Both the position numbers and the translations under genes were made by a program. The notes beneath the pieces are model-generated. The model did no database searches and was not told where the DNA came from. It saw nothing but the letters and a program-made list of their open reading frames with translations. DNA of 64,000 nucleotides from Eutreptiella sp. 'Long Island Sound 2002' (Eukaryota > Euglenozoa > Euglenophyceae > Eutreptiales > Eutreptiaceae): NCBI GenBank assembly GCA_964036045.1, contig OZ038381.1, positions 103,731,367-103,795,366 on the forward strand, given 5' to 3'. Positions 44,857 through 56,269 of the stretch are shown in pieces (the stretch's first letter is position 1; each line of letters starts with the position of its first letter).

Positions 44857-45234
44857 ACACTCCATCTTGAGGCAATTGGAAAGGTGGCGAAGAAGAAAAC
44901 GACAATGCTGCCAAGTGAGTTGCCGGCGCTAGAGCCGGAAACAAAGTTTTTTGATTCATCCACCGGGGCTGATTACAGTGATAGGGTGATGCCTGAAGTT
45001 CAGTCAGAAAAAGGGTCAAAAGCTCTTGACAAAGTCGTGTCTGCCGGGGATAGGACAGTTGTGGTTGCTGGTTCAGCCAAATACAAGTGTGGCAAAAAAG
45101 TACTGTGATGTTTGTACAGTGATGCTCTCCGTGCCAGTCTGACAGAACTGAAGGTGCAACCAGGCTATTTGAAGATTGTTTTCAACAACAAGAGCACACC
45201 ATATTTGTTTCATCGGTCCAAAGTGTTGTTACAA
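44857..45234 (+). CDS. Gene C exon, unknown protein (upstream of the LINE insertion)
   Basis: Following an acceptor CCCCCTCCAG (44856), the frame reads TLHLEAIGKVAKKKTTMLPS, EPETKFFDSSTGADYSDRVM, then SAKYKCGKKVL, one TGA (45106-45108), and in the same frame LYSDALRASLTELKVQPGYL and VFNNKSTPYLFHRSKVLLQL. It continues into the 254-bp repeat. The continuity across the TGA suggests a single nonsense mutation. It is Lys- and Ser-rich. The family is unknown. It is broken from its continuation at 56270 by the minus-strand LINE. Confidence 0.45.
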
Positions 45235-45488
45235 CTCCCGCCCCATGCCAAGGTCTCTGACAGTGTGGTGATTCCTAGTGAGGCTTGCAGTGAGGCAGAG
45301 AAGGGGATGCTGATGGCGAGGATAACAACTCTGCAGATGACCCTGGTAATGATGACTCGGAATACACGGGCAAAGGTACGGCAAAGCTCAAGAAGTCGAC
45401 CAAAAAAAAGGCAGTTGAGCCAGAGGGTGCTGACAGCGGTGAGGATGCACCTCAGAGCGGGAGCAATTTAGAGACAAAAAGTAAGAAG
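45235..45488 (+). repeat. About 254-bp direct repeat, left copy (gene C acidic exon)
   Basis: It aligns with 56270-56524 at roughly 88% identity (about 29 differences counted by eye). It encodes SDSVVIPSEACSEAE, then, after a 1-nt deletion relative to the right copy, the acidic DNNSADDPGNDDSEYTGKGT and a Lys-rich part. It ends exactly where the LINE's (GTAG)n tail starts. Confidence 0.8.
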
Positions 45489-45507
45489 GTAGGTAGGTAG
45501 GTAGGTA
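45489..45507 (-). repeat. LINE 3' microsatellite tail
   Basis: It is (GTAG)n on the + strand, (CTAC)n in LINE orientation. Many LINE families end in a short simple repeat instead of poly(A). The same tail ends the truncated copy at 61567. Confidence 0.75.
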
Positions 45508-46480
45508 TCTTCAGAACTCGGGATGCCTCCTTTGACAATGCAGGAAGAACGTCTTACCAAGAGGGTGTCCTGTCCCTCCCACTGCCCTGGGTCAGGTGCC
45601 TCTTAAGCCGCTCCCGCAGGCGTTTGTCATTGCCCTCGATGCAGCCTGGCCGGGCTCGGACCAGTGGCCCAATTGGCGCCTGTTCACCGGTGCGCGCGCT
45701 CTGTGCCGTTTGCGTGTGCTGTTGGTGGTTGTGCCCCCCCTCACTGCCCCCCTATTTTTTTTTTTGCTTTGTATTTGTGTTTTTTTTCCTTTGTTGTTTT
45801 TTGTTCTTTTTTGATGGAAAACCCGCCTGTGCACATTGCAGGCACAGGCATGGGCAACTGGTGCAGCGGTGCAGTAGTGTTGCGTTCTCTGGTGTGCGTC
45901 GTTAGTGCTTTGTCAGCAGCCGCGCCCCAGAGGTGTGGCTCGTGCGTCTTGATGTACATGGGTGCGGGTCAGGGTTGGTTTGGTTAGTTGTCTCTTTGCG
46001 TTTTGGTGCTGGCTCGTTAGACGGCCGTGTGGGCTGTGGGTGTGGGTTGTGGCTACTGGGCACCCGCGGTCGGCTGGGTTAAGGGACAGGGGTCAGAGGT
46101 TACGGGGTGTGGCTCGAGTTCCTCAACTCGTGATGAGGCTTCGGCTGGGGCTGGGCGGCTGTGGTGGGTTAGGCGGTTTTGACGGCCCCGGGCTTGCATT
46201 CGGCGCCGTCGGGCGTAGCGGGGCCTGTTGGCGTGCGCATTGGTGTCCATCGGCTTCCGGTCTGCTTGGTATCCTCTCAACGCGGTTCGGCGTGACGTTC
46301 CGTGACGTTGGCTGGCTGGTTAGCGGGTAGCAATGGGTCACTATAGGGGGTGACATCGGGCGGTTCGTCGGGCTGGGTTGGCCCCTGGGCGGCTCGGCCG
46401 GCGGGCGGGTTCGCCTTCGTCGGCTCAGCTGAGGCGGGTGTGTGGGCTGTTGGGGTGGCAGGGAGCGTCGTCAGCGTGCG
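45508..46480 (-). other. LINE 3' untranslated region
   Basis: 45508-45630 is about 85% alike to 61583-61713, defining the family's 3' end. It includes T-rich patches on the + strand (45752-45815). No protein is seen. Confidence 0.6.
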
Positions 46481-46481
46481 C

Positions 46482-47957
46482 CTACGCGTGACCCAGGGAG
46501 TATCCCCCCTTGGGGTTAGGTTGTGGCGCCGGTGGCCGGGGGTTCAGGCGCGTCCTGCTGTGTGGCGCGCGGGGCTCCCGGGGTGCTTTGGCTGCTGCCG
46601 TTGTCTGTGCGTCGACACTTGTAGGGTGACGAGGGGGTGTGTGTGCGTCGGGTTGGACTTGGGGTGATATCCCGCAGGCGCCTTCCTCCTCTTTGCGTCT
46701 CCTGGAGGGTCTCTCCCAGGCGTCTGAGGACATACGGGTGGTCCCGGGGTGCGGTGAGGTTGCGGAGGTGAATTCCCTGGGGAAGGAGCGCAGCAGCCAG
46801 CATGGCTTCCCATGCGGCCTGTGGCATCCAACCCCGCACCGGCTGGAGGCGGCGATTCTCCCCCGAACCCTTGCGGGGCCGGTGGACCAGGCCCTTGAGG
46901 GACGGCTCTGCCCGGGCGCATTTTTGCAGCTCCCAGAGCTGCATGTTGGTCCAGCAGCGCCACCACTGTCCATGGGCAGGGCTATGGCCTTGGGCGGAGG
47001 TGTGGGCGTGGGTGTGTGTGGTGGGGTCATGGGGACTGGTGCCCGTGGCGGGCCCGGGGGAGTCCTCATAGTCCTGTGCCGTGGGCGTGCGTGGGGAGCG
47101 GGAGCACGGGCGTACGTGGACCTGTGGATACGCAAGCACGGTCTCCTCTTCGGGGTTGGGCTGGGATCTGTGGTGGCGGCGGTAGCGGGGCATCTGCTGG
47201 ATGTGCACCGACATCGGGGGTTGGTAGGGCAGCGGGGACGCTGCTGGTGGGCCCCGGCGCTGCTCTCGTCTGGGCGGGGGTGGTCCGTGGGCCTGGGGTG
47301 CGGGCTTTGATGGGTGGCGGGACGAGGTGCGTCGCGCCTTGGGCGCGGCGCGCTCAGCCATGAAGGTGGTGGCGGCGGCATCAGTGACGGCCGGGGGGCG
47401 CCGTGCTTGGCGCTACTGCTGCTGGGTCTGGGATGGCTGGTGCCGGAGGATCTAGAGGACGTCCTCGGGTCGTTGGGCTCGCGCTTTCGCCGTGGCGCGG
47501 AGCTTGGGCTTGGGCTTCGGTTTGGCAGCGGGCTGGCGCCGCGGTGCGTCGACGGGCTTGGGTGGCTGCTTGGGGGCGATTTTGGGTTTTTGCCGCGTTG
47601 CGGGCGTGGGTTTCACCAGGGGGGTGGCCCATTGCGTTGGCGGGGGGACTTGTGGTGGGGACAGGTTTTGGGAGCCCGTTTGGGGGGTTTTCCCCGCGGC
47701 TTCGGTGGTGGTGTACTGGACGAGGATGTGGTGGTGGTGGCGGACGAGGGGGTTGCTGTCGTGGAGGTTGTGGAGTCGGAGGCGGAACAGACAGATGTGG
47801 GGGACAGTGGGGGGTCCCGGTCGGCGGGGGGGGGGCGCCGGATGCTGGGTCCTGTGAGTAATGAGGACGAGGGTCCGGGTTCGGGAATCGGGTGTGTGCG
47901 CGCACTGTCCCTGGTGTCCCGCGTTCGTGCCGGTGCAGGTGCTGTGGGTGGTGTCAT
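46482..47957 (-). pseudogene. LINE Pro/Arg-rich 3' frames
   Basis: Long minus-strand frames (47957-47613, 47905-47381, 47381-46482) are dominated by Pro, Arg, Thr and His with no motif. They may be extension of the polyprotein beyond the protease-like domain or simply open because of base composition. A segment at 47361-46516 has the only non-repetitive stretch (LTAPRDHPYVLRRLGETLQE). Confidence 0.3.
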
Positions 47958-48069
47958 GTGTGGTACGTGGTGGCGTAGTTGCGTTGCCTCGGCTGCGCAG
48001 GTGAGTGGGTTATCTTGGGGAGGTCCACTTCAGCTCCAGGACGTGTGGGTGTGTTTGCTGGAGGTAGTC

Positions 48070-49203
48070 AAGGGTGCTTAAGAAGCATCGCTCGATGTCG
48101 GGCATGTCCTCTTCTGTGAGGTTGGGCTAGTTTTGGGTCGGGGTGTCTGGGCCCGGCTACAGCAGGGTCATGAGGCCGGCTGCCACCATGTACAGGCAGA
48201 GTTGCAGGGTGGTGGGGCGCAGGGGTTGGGGCCCATACGGTTCGGGGGAGCCTCCCTCTGCGGGGGACGCAGTGTGACCTTCCACATCCCCCGCTCCCTC
48301 GGGATCTCCCAGGTTCGTTGGGTCCATTTGGCAAGGCGATGCATCGCCTTGCCAGTGTCCTAGTTGCGGTTATGGATGGAGAGCAGCGTGTCCAGGGACC
48401 TGCACTCCAACGTGCCCCGGATGTGGTGGTTGTCCGGCTCGTCCTCTCTGGTGTACGTGTCGGGGGCCGGGTCGTGCGGGGGGGTGGGGGGCGTAGTCGG
48501 CGGGGAGGAGGGAGTCGGTGCCGTGCACCACCCAGGTACCGGTGGGTGCGTGGTAGTGGGTGGTGGAGAGGGTGTAGTGTATGTTGTACATGAGGGTCAT
48601 GTACATTGGGGGGGGCTGGCTGCTGGTTGTCGGGGGTGGGGACATCGCCCGGAACGTGGTCCCTGAAATCCCTCAGGGAGGCCATCCGGTCGACCCATGT
48701 CTCCCTTTCCCACGCCTTGGTATCGGCGGGGTAGGCGCTGCGTGGGGAGTGGGCCATGTTGGGCTCGTGGTAGCGGGTGCGGCCCTTGGTGTCCACTCGC
48801 CCCCGCACGGGATGTTCGACCAGTGATCGGCCCCAGGCGATGCAGGGTACCCAGACTCGGTTCCCTGTGGGGTGCGGGCTCTCGCCGTCAGGGTTGGCGA
48901 GCGGGGGGCGGTCGTGTTGGGCAACGTGCAGGAAGGCGTCGAAGAGGAAGTCTCGGACGCCCTCCCCTAGGGTGGCTGCCTGGACGAGGGTCGCCGGCTG
49001 ATGCGCTCGGTGGTGCTCCAGGTGTGGGGGCGTAGCACCCCGTGGTCTCCGAGGTCCCGGAGGTGCTGCCGTACCGCTGCGGGGTTGTGTAGGGCGTAGG
49101 GTTCGGCCGGTGCGGCGGCTGGTGGTGCCGGGTGTGGTGAGTGGGGTGCTGTGGGTTGGGAGGGGCGGTCGTCGCTGTCGTGTGTGGGGTCTGATGATGG
49201 CAT
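48070..49203 (-). pseudogene. LINE-encoded Ulp1/SENP-like protease domain (minus copy)
   Basis: Minus-strand frames give NPAAVRQHLRDLGDHGVLRP, then (other frame) EGVRDFLFDAFLHVAQHDRP and RVWVPCIAWGRSL, then MYNIHYTLSTTHYHAPTGTW followed by VVHGTDSLLPA (48645-48370), and DMPDIERCFLSTLDYLQQTH at the end (about 48110). The parts line up with the + strand LINE (LVDAWIWCFN, VWVPHLGWAHTL, CHW...VDSM), and the His...Asp-Ser-Leu pair is the Ulp1-type signature. The nucleophile Cys is not obvious in this copy. Frameshifts break it. Confidence 0.45.
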
Positions 49204-49209
49204 TTCCCT

Positions 49210-50387
49210 TGGTGGCCGCGAGAGGGGGGACTGGCGGTGGTGTGTGTCAGCGGAGGCTGGGGGTGGCAGGGGCTGGTTGGGGTCTTCGCGTGGTGCGTCA
49301 GTGGCCTGGTCGGGGGGGGGGGCGGGGGGGGATGGTGTGGAGGTGGCACTGCTGGTGGCAGGGGGGGGCGGGGATGGGTGCTTTGCTGGATGGGAGGCTT
49401 GGCGTCCTGCCGGGTCGTGTGGGTGTTGCGTGTGCGTGCCGTGCGGGCTTGCGGTCTCTGGCCTGCCGCGGTGTAGAGGTATGGTTCAGAGGTGGCTGCC
49501 TCGGCATCCTGGTGGGGCTGTGGTCCGTAGGCAGCGGGTGGCTGCTGGTGGATGGTGCTTTTTGGCATGTGTTGCGGGTGGGGGGGCTGCCGGTGGTGGT
49601 GGGGTGCTCCTTGTAGGCCCTGGAGCTGTTGGTGCGCGTGCATGGTCCCCTGCGGGTCTTTGGGGGCTTGGGGTGGCCCGAAAGTCGCGAGCCCGTGCAG
49701 TGCGGGCGTTACATGGTGCTGGACCGTTTGGTGGTGGTGGTGAGGGTGTGTTGGCTGTGTGTGGTACCACGGCGCTGCCGGGTACGGTGGTAAGGGTTGG
49801 TGGTGGTGGTAGGTGTGCCTGTGGTACACGTGATGGTGCGGCGCGCTGTTGTGCGCCGCGTGCGGTGGCCGGCCCGTGGGGGCCGGCTGCGCTGGGGCGT
49901 AGTGGTGATGAAGTTGGTGGGGGTCGCTGTAGTATTGGGGCATCCGGGGGTAGGGGTCGGGGGGGATGGGGGCGTCGTGATGGTGCTGGTGGTGCAATGT
50001 TCCCTGGCCCTGTGTGAATGGTGGTCCTTGTATGGCGTGGATGTGTGCGGTCAGTGGTCCTTGGCCGGGCTGCCGGGTTACGGTGCTGCGGTACGGTGGC
50101 GGTGGTGGGCGCTGGCTGGGCTGGTGCTGTTGGTGTGCCCCGGGGGTCTGGGAGTGGGGTGGTGGGGCATGGCTCGGCCTGGGTCCCGGCCGAGGTGCCG
50201 TGCCTTGTTGTTGGGCGCGCTGCCGGGCCCCCTGGCCTGTCTTGGTCTTTTTGGCCTCGTGAGTGTCGGGGGCGGGTGATCCTCCCTGTCCCCGCGGGGG
50301 TGACGGGGAGCGGGCCTGCCAGCGATGCGCCTCTCTGAGGCATGCCGCGATGCCCCTGGCGTAGGCGCGCTGGTCCGCGGGTTCCAT
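49210..50387 (-). pseudogene. LINE Pro/His/Gln-rich linker
   Basis: A 499-codon minus-strand frame (50387-48888) is mostly Pro, His, Gln and Thr, with long His-Pro repeats. The C-terminal part overlaps the protease-like domain in another frame. The position equals the Pro-rich linker of the + strand LINE. It is probably disordered. There is no catalytic motif. Confidence 0.4.
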
Positions 50388-50578
50388 CTGTGCGGCGGTT
50401 GTTCCGATGGGGGCCGCCAGGTGGGCATCCCGAAAGGACGCTCAGCTCTCTGGGGGCCTCAGCTGTGTGGGGTGGGCGGAATTTGCCGGTCAGAGGAGTG
50501 CGCTGAGTGAGTAGGGTGTTCCTTTCTGCCCGCCGAGGGCGGTGTTGAACCGGCGGCAAGTGATTCGGGGGTAGTCTG

Positions 50579-51049
50579 CTACCTCCTCTGGTGCCGTCTC
50601 CGCCCACGCTCCCGGCGCCAGGGCTGCTGCTCGGGGGCCGGGAGCTGTGGGTCTGGGAAGTGCAGGTCACGGTGCTGGAGGTAGAGGGCGAGAAGAATGT
50701 GGCGAGCCGCCCCGTTCAAGCCGACCCCGCTGTGGCATAGGGGTAGGCCGTGGGGGGGCAGGGGGGCGCCGCCCGTGGCCATTGCTATGGTCCACGCATG
50801 GTCCGCTGCCTCCCCCACGTAGTGCCCTCCCAGGTGGTCCCGGAGGGCCTGGATGCGTTGCCCGAAGAAGCTGGGGTGGCTGGCAGAGGGGGGCGCACCT
50901 TGGGCTGCGGGCCGCGTGCGGTTGTGGGGGTTGAGGTCCCCGCAGTGGGGGCAGTTGGTAAGGTGGTGTTCGGCTCCTAGGTAGACCAAGTGGTCTGGGT
51001 TGCAGGGTAGGGCCGTCTGTGGTAGCCGTGGCGCACACAGATGGGGCAC
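50579..51049 (-). pseudogene. LINE conserved Cys-containing domain (minus copy)
   Basis: This 156-codon frame contains LPCNPDHLVYLGAEHHLTNC and PHCGDLNPHN, giving a possible zinc-binding C-x(2)-C site. Helical sequence follows (QRIQALRDHLGGHYVGEAAD, NGAARHILLALYLQHRDLHF). It matches in place and in part in sequence the + strand segment at 24869-25576. Function is unknown. Confidence 0.45.
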
Positions 51050-51345
51050 GCGGTGGTTGGCGGTTGGCGTTACCTGTGGACGGACGGTGGTGTGGGGGCA
51101 ATTCGGGCTTGTGGTTCGCGCATGCTGGCGGGTGTGTCTGCGGTGTCTGTGGTGCTCGTGCGTGCCCTGTCGGTGTCGTGCTTGGTGGATGGTGTGCAGG
51201 CAAGGGGGGGGGGTTCCGTGTCGGGTGGTATGTTGCAGGTTGGGTTCTCACGGTTGGTAGAACAGGAGTTCGAGGAGGTGGCCCTGGTCTACAGGGGGCA
51301 GGGTGGCTGCATGCTGCAGGTATTTGTGGTGGGGTAGGCGAATCA

Positions 51346-52137
51346 TTATGCTGTCTTGGCGACCGCCGTCTGTTGCATGTGCGCTGCTGTGGCCTGGGGG
51401 TCCTCCGCGTGGGTGCGTAGCAGGGTAAAGACGGCAGTGGGGACGAGCCCCCTGCGGACTGCCTCGAGTACCTCTGTCTGTTTGAGGATGGTGGCGAGTT
51501 GTTGAATTGTCGGGGACCGTGTCGGCCATCCGGCGTGCTGTGCAAGGGTGTGGGTTGGGTTCGAGTCTGTGAGGGTGTCGAGCCCTCGGTACAGGGGGCA
51601 CGGATTGAAATCCTCCCAAGTTTCTTCTTCTGCGTGGCCACAGATGCATTTGATGTACCCTGCGGGGACGCGGATTGAGCGGCGTGCGTACCATCGGTAG
51701 TATCTGGTGAAGAGGAGAAGCTGCTTGAGGGCGAGCTGCAGTCGAGGTTTTTGAACGTGTGTTGGGAGGCTTTCCGGTCGTAGGGCTGAATAGTAGAGGG
51801 GGGTACGGACGGAGTCTTCGAGGCGTTGCACAAGTTCGGTGTTCGCTTGGTTGCCCAGTGTGGTGGCCAGCTGTTGGATGGGCGTGGGGGAGTGTTACTG
51901 TTTGTCTCGGTCCGTGAACGGCGTGTCCACGGGTATCCAGTGGGGGAGCTGTGTGGCCGAGGGTATGGGGGGTAGGTGCTGCAGGTGGCTGTGGTGTGGG
52001 GTGTCTAGTCGCACGTGTTCGAGCTCTGTAGTGTGGTTGGTGTTCTGGTGTTTGGCATGTGTGTCCGCGCGTCCATTGCCGTACCTGTAGCGGTGGGACT
52101 CCTGTTCGACGATGTGCAGGGCGTCCTGGGGGTGCAT
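51346..52137 (-). pseudogene. LINE RNase H end and zinc-finger tail (minus copy)
   Basis: 52137-51895 continues the RNase H (HIVEQESHRYRYGNGRADTH, the last His/Asp helix of the fold). It then gives SHLQHLPPIPSATQLPHW, matching 23758 onward on the + strand. 51831-51346 has TPLYYSALRPESLPTHVQKP and the finger-like IKCICGHAEEETWEDFNPC. It ends LRTHAEDPQATAAHMQQTAV. A frame change separates the two parts. Confidence 0.65.
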
Positions 52138-52186
52138 GCCTCTCTAGGCCATCCACAGCCCCAACGCTTCTGTGGTGAGACCGGAT

Positions 52187-52786
52187 TTAAGCGCCCTGTG
52201 GAAGGGGTAAGTCCGCAAGGCGCTTGGAGAGGTGGATGTCGACCGTGGTGTCTACGACTACCGAGATGTTGGGGGGCCGGATTGTTGTGGGTGGTAGTGT
52301 GGCGGTGACGGCGTCCGCCAGGGTGCGCAGCTCGCCGAGCGAGGACGCCCCGAAGATGGTGGCCCCGTCGTGGTGCTCCGCCTGGAGGCTGTCTGCGCGC
52401 CGGGTGATGAGCACAGAGGCACAACCGACTGTGGGCGTGCGCTGCTGGGGGCCGGATGCGTCAGTGAAGTAGATGATGTCTGTGGTGCTGGGTACGGGTA
52501 GGCGGGCAATTGCTGTGGGGTGATAGATGTATACGGGGTTCCCTTGGGCGGTTCCGGTGGTGGTTTGCGTAGGTTGCAGTAGCGGTGTGGCATAGACGCC
52601 TATCCCCTGGGGAATGATGGCCTGGGCCCGTGGGGTGAGGCAGGGGAGGCCCCTGTCGGGACGCCCGTGGGTGATGTACACACACCCTTCAGGTGGAAGA
52701 GGGATCCCGTATCGGGGTGGAACTTCTGGCACGTGATGGTCTGCCGCCGTTCCTTTTCTTCTTTGTCGCCGCGGAGGGTGGGGCAT
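52187..52786 (-). pseudogene. LINE RNase H domain (minus copy)
   Basis: Within this 199-codon frame, YFTDASGPQQRTPTVGCASV gives the first catalytic Asp, FGASSLGELRTLADAV the Glu and NISVVVDTTVDIHLSKRLAD the next Asp, the expected RNase H order. It is preceded by a connection segment (IPQGIGVYATPLLQ) also seen in the + strand LINE (IHQGIGVYATRRLQ). It degrades element RNA after first-strand synthesis in active relatives. Confidence 0.75.
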
Positions 52787-53946
52787 TTGTGTTGCACGGG
52801 GCGCATGGGTGCTTCATGAGGTCCTGCGCGTCGTGGGTAGCAGCAGTTGTACACTATGGCAATGATTTCTGGATCTGCCCGCTCGCTGGTGAATGTGCAT
52901 ACCGCCGCGGGCGTTTGAGTCCAGGCCACGTGCGCCGCATGGCCTCGGGGTACCGTGTAAAACCAGGGTGAGAGCCATGCCTGCTGGTCAGCGGTGGCGG
53001 CGGCGGTGGGGTGTGATAGTGGATGGAGATGAGGTGCAGCAGGGGCCATGGTATGTCGAGGGCTGCCGGGTCGCAGTGCCAGCACGTGCGTGGTATGCCT
53101 TGGTCGTTGTGTCTGACTGGTGGTACGTCTGTCTCCGGGGGGTTGTGTTCAGGGACGGACTAGGGGGTATGGTGCCACTGGACGGTGCGGGTAGCCTGTT
53201 TGTGGCTGTTGGGTGCTAGCAGCATGATGGTGGGTTGTGTCCCGCCTTCAGCTGACGGGGTGGGCTCCCCCTGCTTTGTGCCGCTGTCGTTGGAGGCCTC
53301 CTGCTCGTTCAGGCGGGGTCGGGGGTGTTGGCGTTGGAAGGTCTTGTACGCCGTGTCGATATCCTTGGGTCCTGGCATCGTGCGCCCTGCCTTTGCTTGG
53401 AAGATGCGGCGCGCTGGCCATTGCGGGTCTGAGAGGAACGAGGCGGGGTGGGCTCCGCACTGGGTCATGTCCCTCATCTGTGTGGGGGTGATGTAAACTA
53501 TGGCGCTGGTGGCCCCCACGGGGCTTGAGGTGTCCACCTCGCCTGCCAGGTGTTGGTGGACGTCAGTGTGTGTGGCCACGAGTAGCCCCTGCCCATCGCA
53601 ATGGTGGTTTGTCAGGATGGCATGAGTGTGGTGCGGTAGAAGGAGTTGTAGCTGGGCCTAAATGCTGGTGCCCATGGAGGAGGGGACACCGTGCTATGCC
53701 AATATCCACGGAGGGCAGGCGTTGCGGGTTGTTGGCGCGTCTTTGATGCGTATGGCTGCCGCTTCGCGGACCTCGGGTTGGTGGTTGTGTGTCACCCTGT
53801 GTAGGAGGTGCGCCGCGTGTTTGGCATAGGCCTTGTCAACTAGGGCGCCGGTATTGTCCCCGTAGTAGCGCCAGTGGGCCATCAGGGCCTCCTGGGAAAG
53901 ACGTGCGGCAGCCTCCGTGTTGCGTTCATGCCTTTGTTACTTGCTG
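52787..53946 (-). pseudogene. LINE connection region (minus copy)
   Basis: Several frames (53882-53694, 53579-53160, 53085-52600) link the reverse transcriptase to RNase H. WRYYGDNTGALVDKAYAKHA matches the + strand PPYYGDNTDHLVSNAYTAHT. The rest is less conserved and frameshifted. Confidence 0.5.
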
Positions 53947-55626
53947 TCAAGCGTGGCGTAGGGTGTCTCCGGGGTGCGGGAGTCGCAGGGCTTGGTATCT
54001 GATGGCTGTGTTGAGCACCGCTTCCATGAAGTATGCCACGCCCTGCGTAGACAGGAGGTCCCCCCTGGCAAGTTGGGGTAGTTGGGCGAGGCGCCCTTCC
54101 AGGTTGTTTGGGAGTGTTTTGTGGTGGTGTCGCGTGGCCTGTGTGACTCCCAGGTGGATTGTCGTGTCCTCCAGGTGTAGGGGTTCCCCTTTCTGGAAGT
54201 GGGGCGCGGGGGTTCCAACGTCGGCTAGCCCGACCGATTTACGGGGGTGCACCAGGAGTTGGTGGGCGCTGAGGTAGGCTGTGATGAGCTGGAGAATGGC
54301 GGACGCCTGTTCGGTGGTTGTTGGTAGCCCTGCGTTCGCTGCGTCGCGGTGACGCATGGCCGTTGTGAGGAGGCTGTCGTCCGCGAAGTTGATGAGGGGG
54401 GGGCGTGGCGGGGATGCGGCGTATCCCGGGTGCACCCGTGCCAGCTCGCATGCCAGCAGTAGGGTGACTAGGAGGTAGAGGAGGCGGCCCTCGGCGCCAC
54501 TTTGGGTGACTGCGCTGTCTGTGCCGGTCCAGGGGGTAAGGCCTGCGGCTGTGATGACAGCGTAGAGCCTGGTTTGGATGTACCCGGTCATGAAGGATAG
54601 GAATGGGACGCCCATGGTATCCCATACCTCTGTGAGGTGCCAGTGCGGGGCGTTGGGGAACGCGCCTTGGACATCGAGGGAGGTGACGATCATCTTTTAG
54701 GGGTTCATGTTCACCGTGGTGACCTGGAGGAAGATGGCTTCGTGGGGGTACCTGCCGGCCATGGCCCCCGACATGCTGGCGGGCACATGGGCGAGGACGG
54801 CCGGCGCCCCGCGGCACGGGATGAGCGTCCGCAGCAGCTTGACTTCGGTGGTGGCGCAGACTATGGGCCGCCAGTTTCCCGGCCGCGCCCAGTCCCCTTT
54901 GTAGTACAGGGGGTGGACCAGGTTGGCCCACTCGGGGGGAATAGGTGTCGTGCCCGTGACGATGTCCCACAGGCGGGCTGCCAGGCGGCGCATGACGGGC
55001 AGAGTGAGGCGTTGGTACACTTCGGCTGGTAGTCCATCGAAGCCGGGCACGACCCCCTTTTATAGTCAGTCTAGGGCGCGTTGGAGCTCTGCAATGCTGA
55101 AGGAGTCGTGTTCGATGGCACGCCGTTGTTCCCGGTTGAAGACCTTGGGCACATGTTCGCGGATGGTGCTTCTGGTATGGGGGTCGAGCTCTGGGAGGGT
55201 GTCCCTGTGTTTTGCCTGGAAGCTGTCCAGGACGGCCTGGAGGACGGTGTCGGGGTCGTTGGTGAGGCCCCCATCAGAGTTGTGCATCGCGTTGATGGTG
55301 CGGCGTGCCGTGTCCTCCAGGACACGGCTGGCGTACAGCAGGGACTTGTACGGCGTGTCGTTTCTGCCGTACCTTTTGCGTCCGTCAGCTGCGGCTGCTA
55401 TGTGGTGGGCGTGCCATTCCTGAAGCGGGTGGCGGCGGGTGGTGAGGGACGCGCGGAGGCGGACGTCCTGCTTCTGTGCCTCCGGTGTGCTGGGATGCAG
55501 CAGGGTGGCGATTTCCTCTTTTGTGGTCCAAATGTCATGGACGAGCTGTTGGAGTGTGAGGCCCGGTGGTGCTCCCGTGTGGCTCTTGTCTGGTCCCATA
55601 CCGCATGCTTGCTCCGCCTGGCGCAT
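53947..55626 (-). pseudogene. LINE reverse transcriptase (minus copy), three or more stops
   Basis: One reading frame runs from 55626 to 53947 with stops only near 55075-55066 and 54697. It has the blocks PGFDGLPAEVYQRL, NWRPIVCATTEVK, SLDVQGAFPNAP, QSGAEGRLLYLL and the catalytic FADDS (54387-54373). The N-terminal part (CGMGPDKSHTGAPPG to EHVPKVFNREQRRAIEHDSF) is the linker from the endonuclease. The + strand LINE is homologous throughout. The apparent openness across about 560 codons with few stops suggests a relatively recent loss of function. Confidence 0.85.
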
Positions 55627-55867
55627 GGCGGTGGTGAGTGTTGGTGCATCAGGGCGGCGCAGGATGGCCTGTAGGGCCCTGTTATACTTGTGCCAGGCGC
55701 CGTGGTCATCCTCGCCTGGGAACCGCAGCGTGGGTAGGGGGCTGTCATCAGGCAGGGTGGCTGCAGATGGGGGCTGTCCATGCGGGATGGGTGGGTGCCG
55801 GCCTGGTGGGGGTAGTGGGAGGGTGTGCCGGTGAGTCCTGCCTTGAGGTTGGTGAGGCCCAGTTGCT

Positions 55868-56269
55868 TCATGGCGTCTCGGACGGCAATGGCGGTGGCTG
55901 CCGGTGGCTGGTGCAGTCGTCGTCGGCGGGGGCGGCGTTCAGGTCGCCTATGATGATAGTGGGTGCTAGGAGGAGGAGACGGCGGTATGCCAGGCTCAGG
56001 GCTTCCAGGAAATCCTTGATTTCCTCCCCGAACGGGACGTGCATGAGTGGCAGGTTTAGCTGCCATCTGGGCCTGACGCACTTGTGCGCCCCGAGGCGAC
56101 CATCCACTCCGAGGTTGGGGTGGGCATGCACCGTGATCGATGTCTTTGGGTAGAGGGGCACCTCTCGTTGCCAGTGGGCCCGGTATTTGGTCCCCTCCGG
56201 GTCCAGGATCGGTGCTGGTTCGGGCTGGTCCGCCCTGCGAAGGGCTGGTTCCAGGAACCCAAGGAGGTC
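55868..56269 (-). pseudogene. LINE endonuclease domain, 5' truncated (minus copy)
   Basis: The frame reads DLLGFLEPALRRADQPEPAP, CVRPRWQLNLPLMHVPFGEE and the endonuclease motif IIIGDLNAAPADDD near 55945. The first residues MGRE of the open frame, including its ATG, come from the flanking gene C repeat (56270-56281), not from the LINE. Everything upstream of this point, including any ORF1, is missing, as in a 5'-truncated target-primed insertion. Confidence 0.75.

Larger units (their letters stand above)
45489..56269 (-). mobile_element. 5'-truncated LINE on the minus strand (10.8 kb)
   Basis: Read on the minus strand it contains endonuclease, reverse transcriptase, RNase H, zinc-finger tail, Cys-containing domain, Pro/His-rich linker, Ulp1-like protease and a long 3' region ending in (CTAC)n at 45507-45489. 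The 5' end is cut inside the endonuclease at 56269. It lies within gene C and is flanked by about 254-bp direct repeats of gene C sequence. The + strand here is G/T-rich, the mirror image of the + strand LINE. Only a few stops interrupt the reverse transcriptase, so it is better preserved than the + strand LINE. Confidence 0.85.

Noticed and set aside
49486-50670. Pro/His-rich 394- and 499-codon frames as an independent gene
   Set aside because: They sit between two conserved LINE domains on the same strand and consist of low-complexity sequence. They are better read as a linker of the LINE protein.
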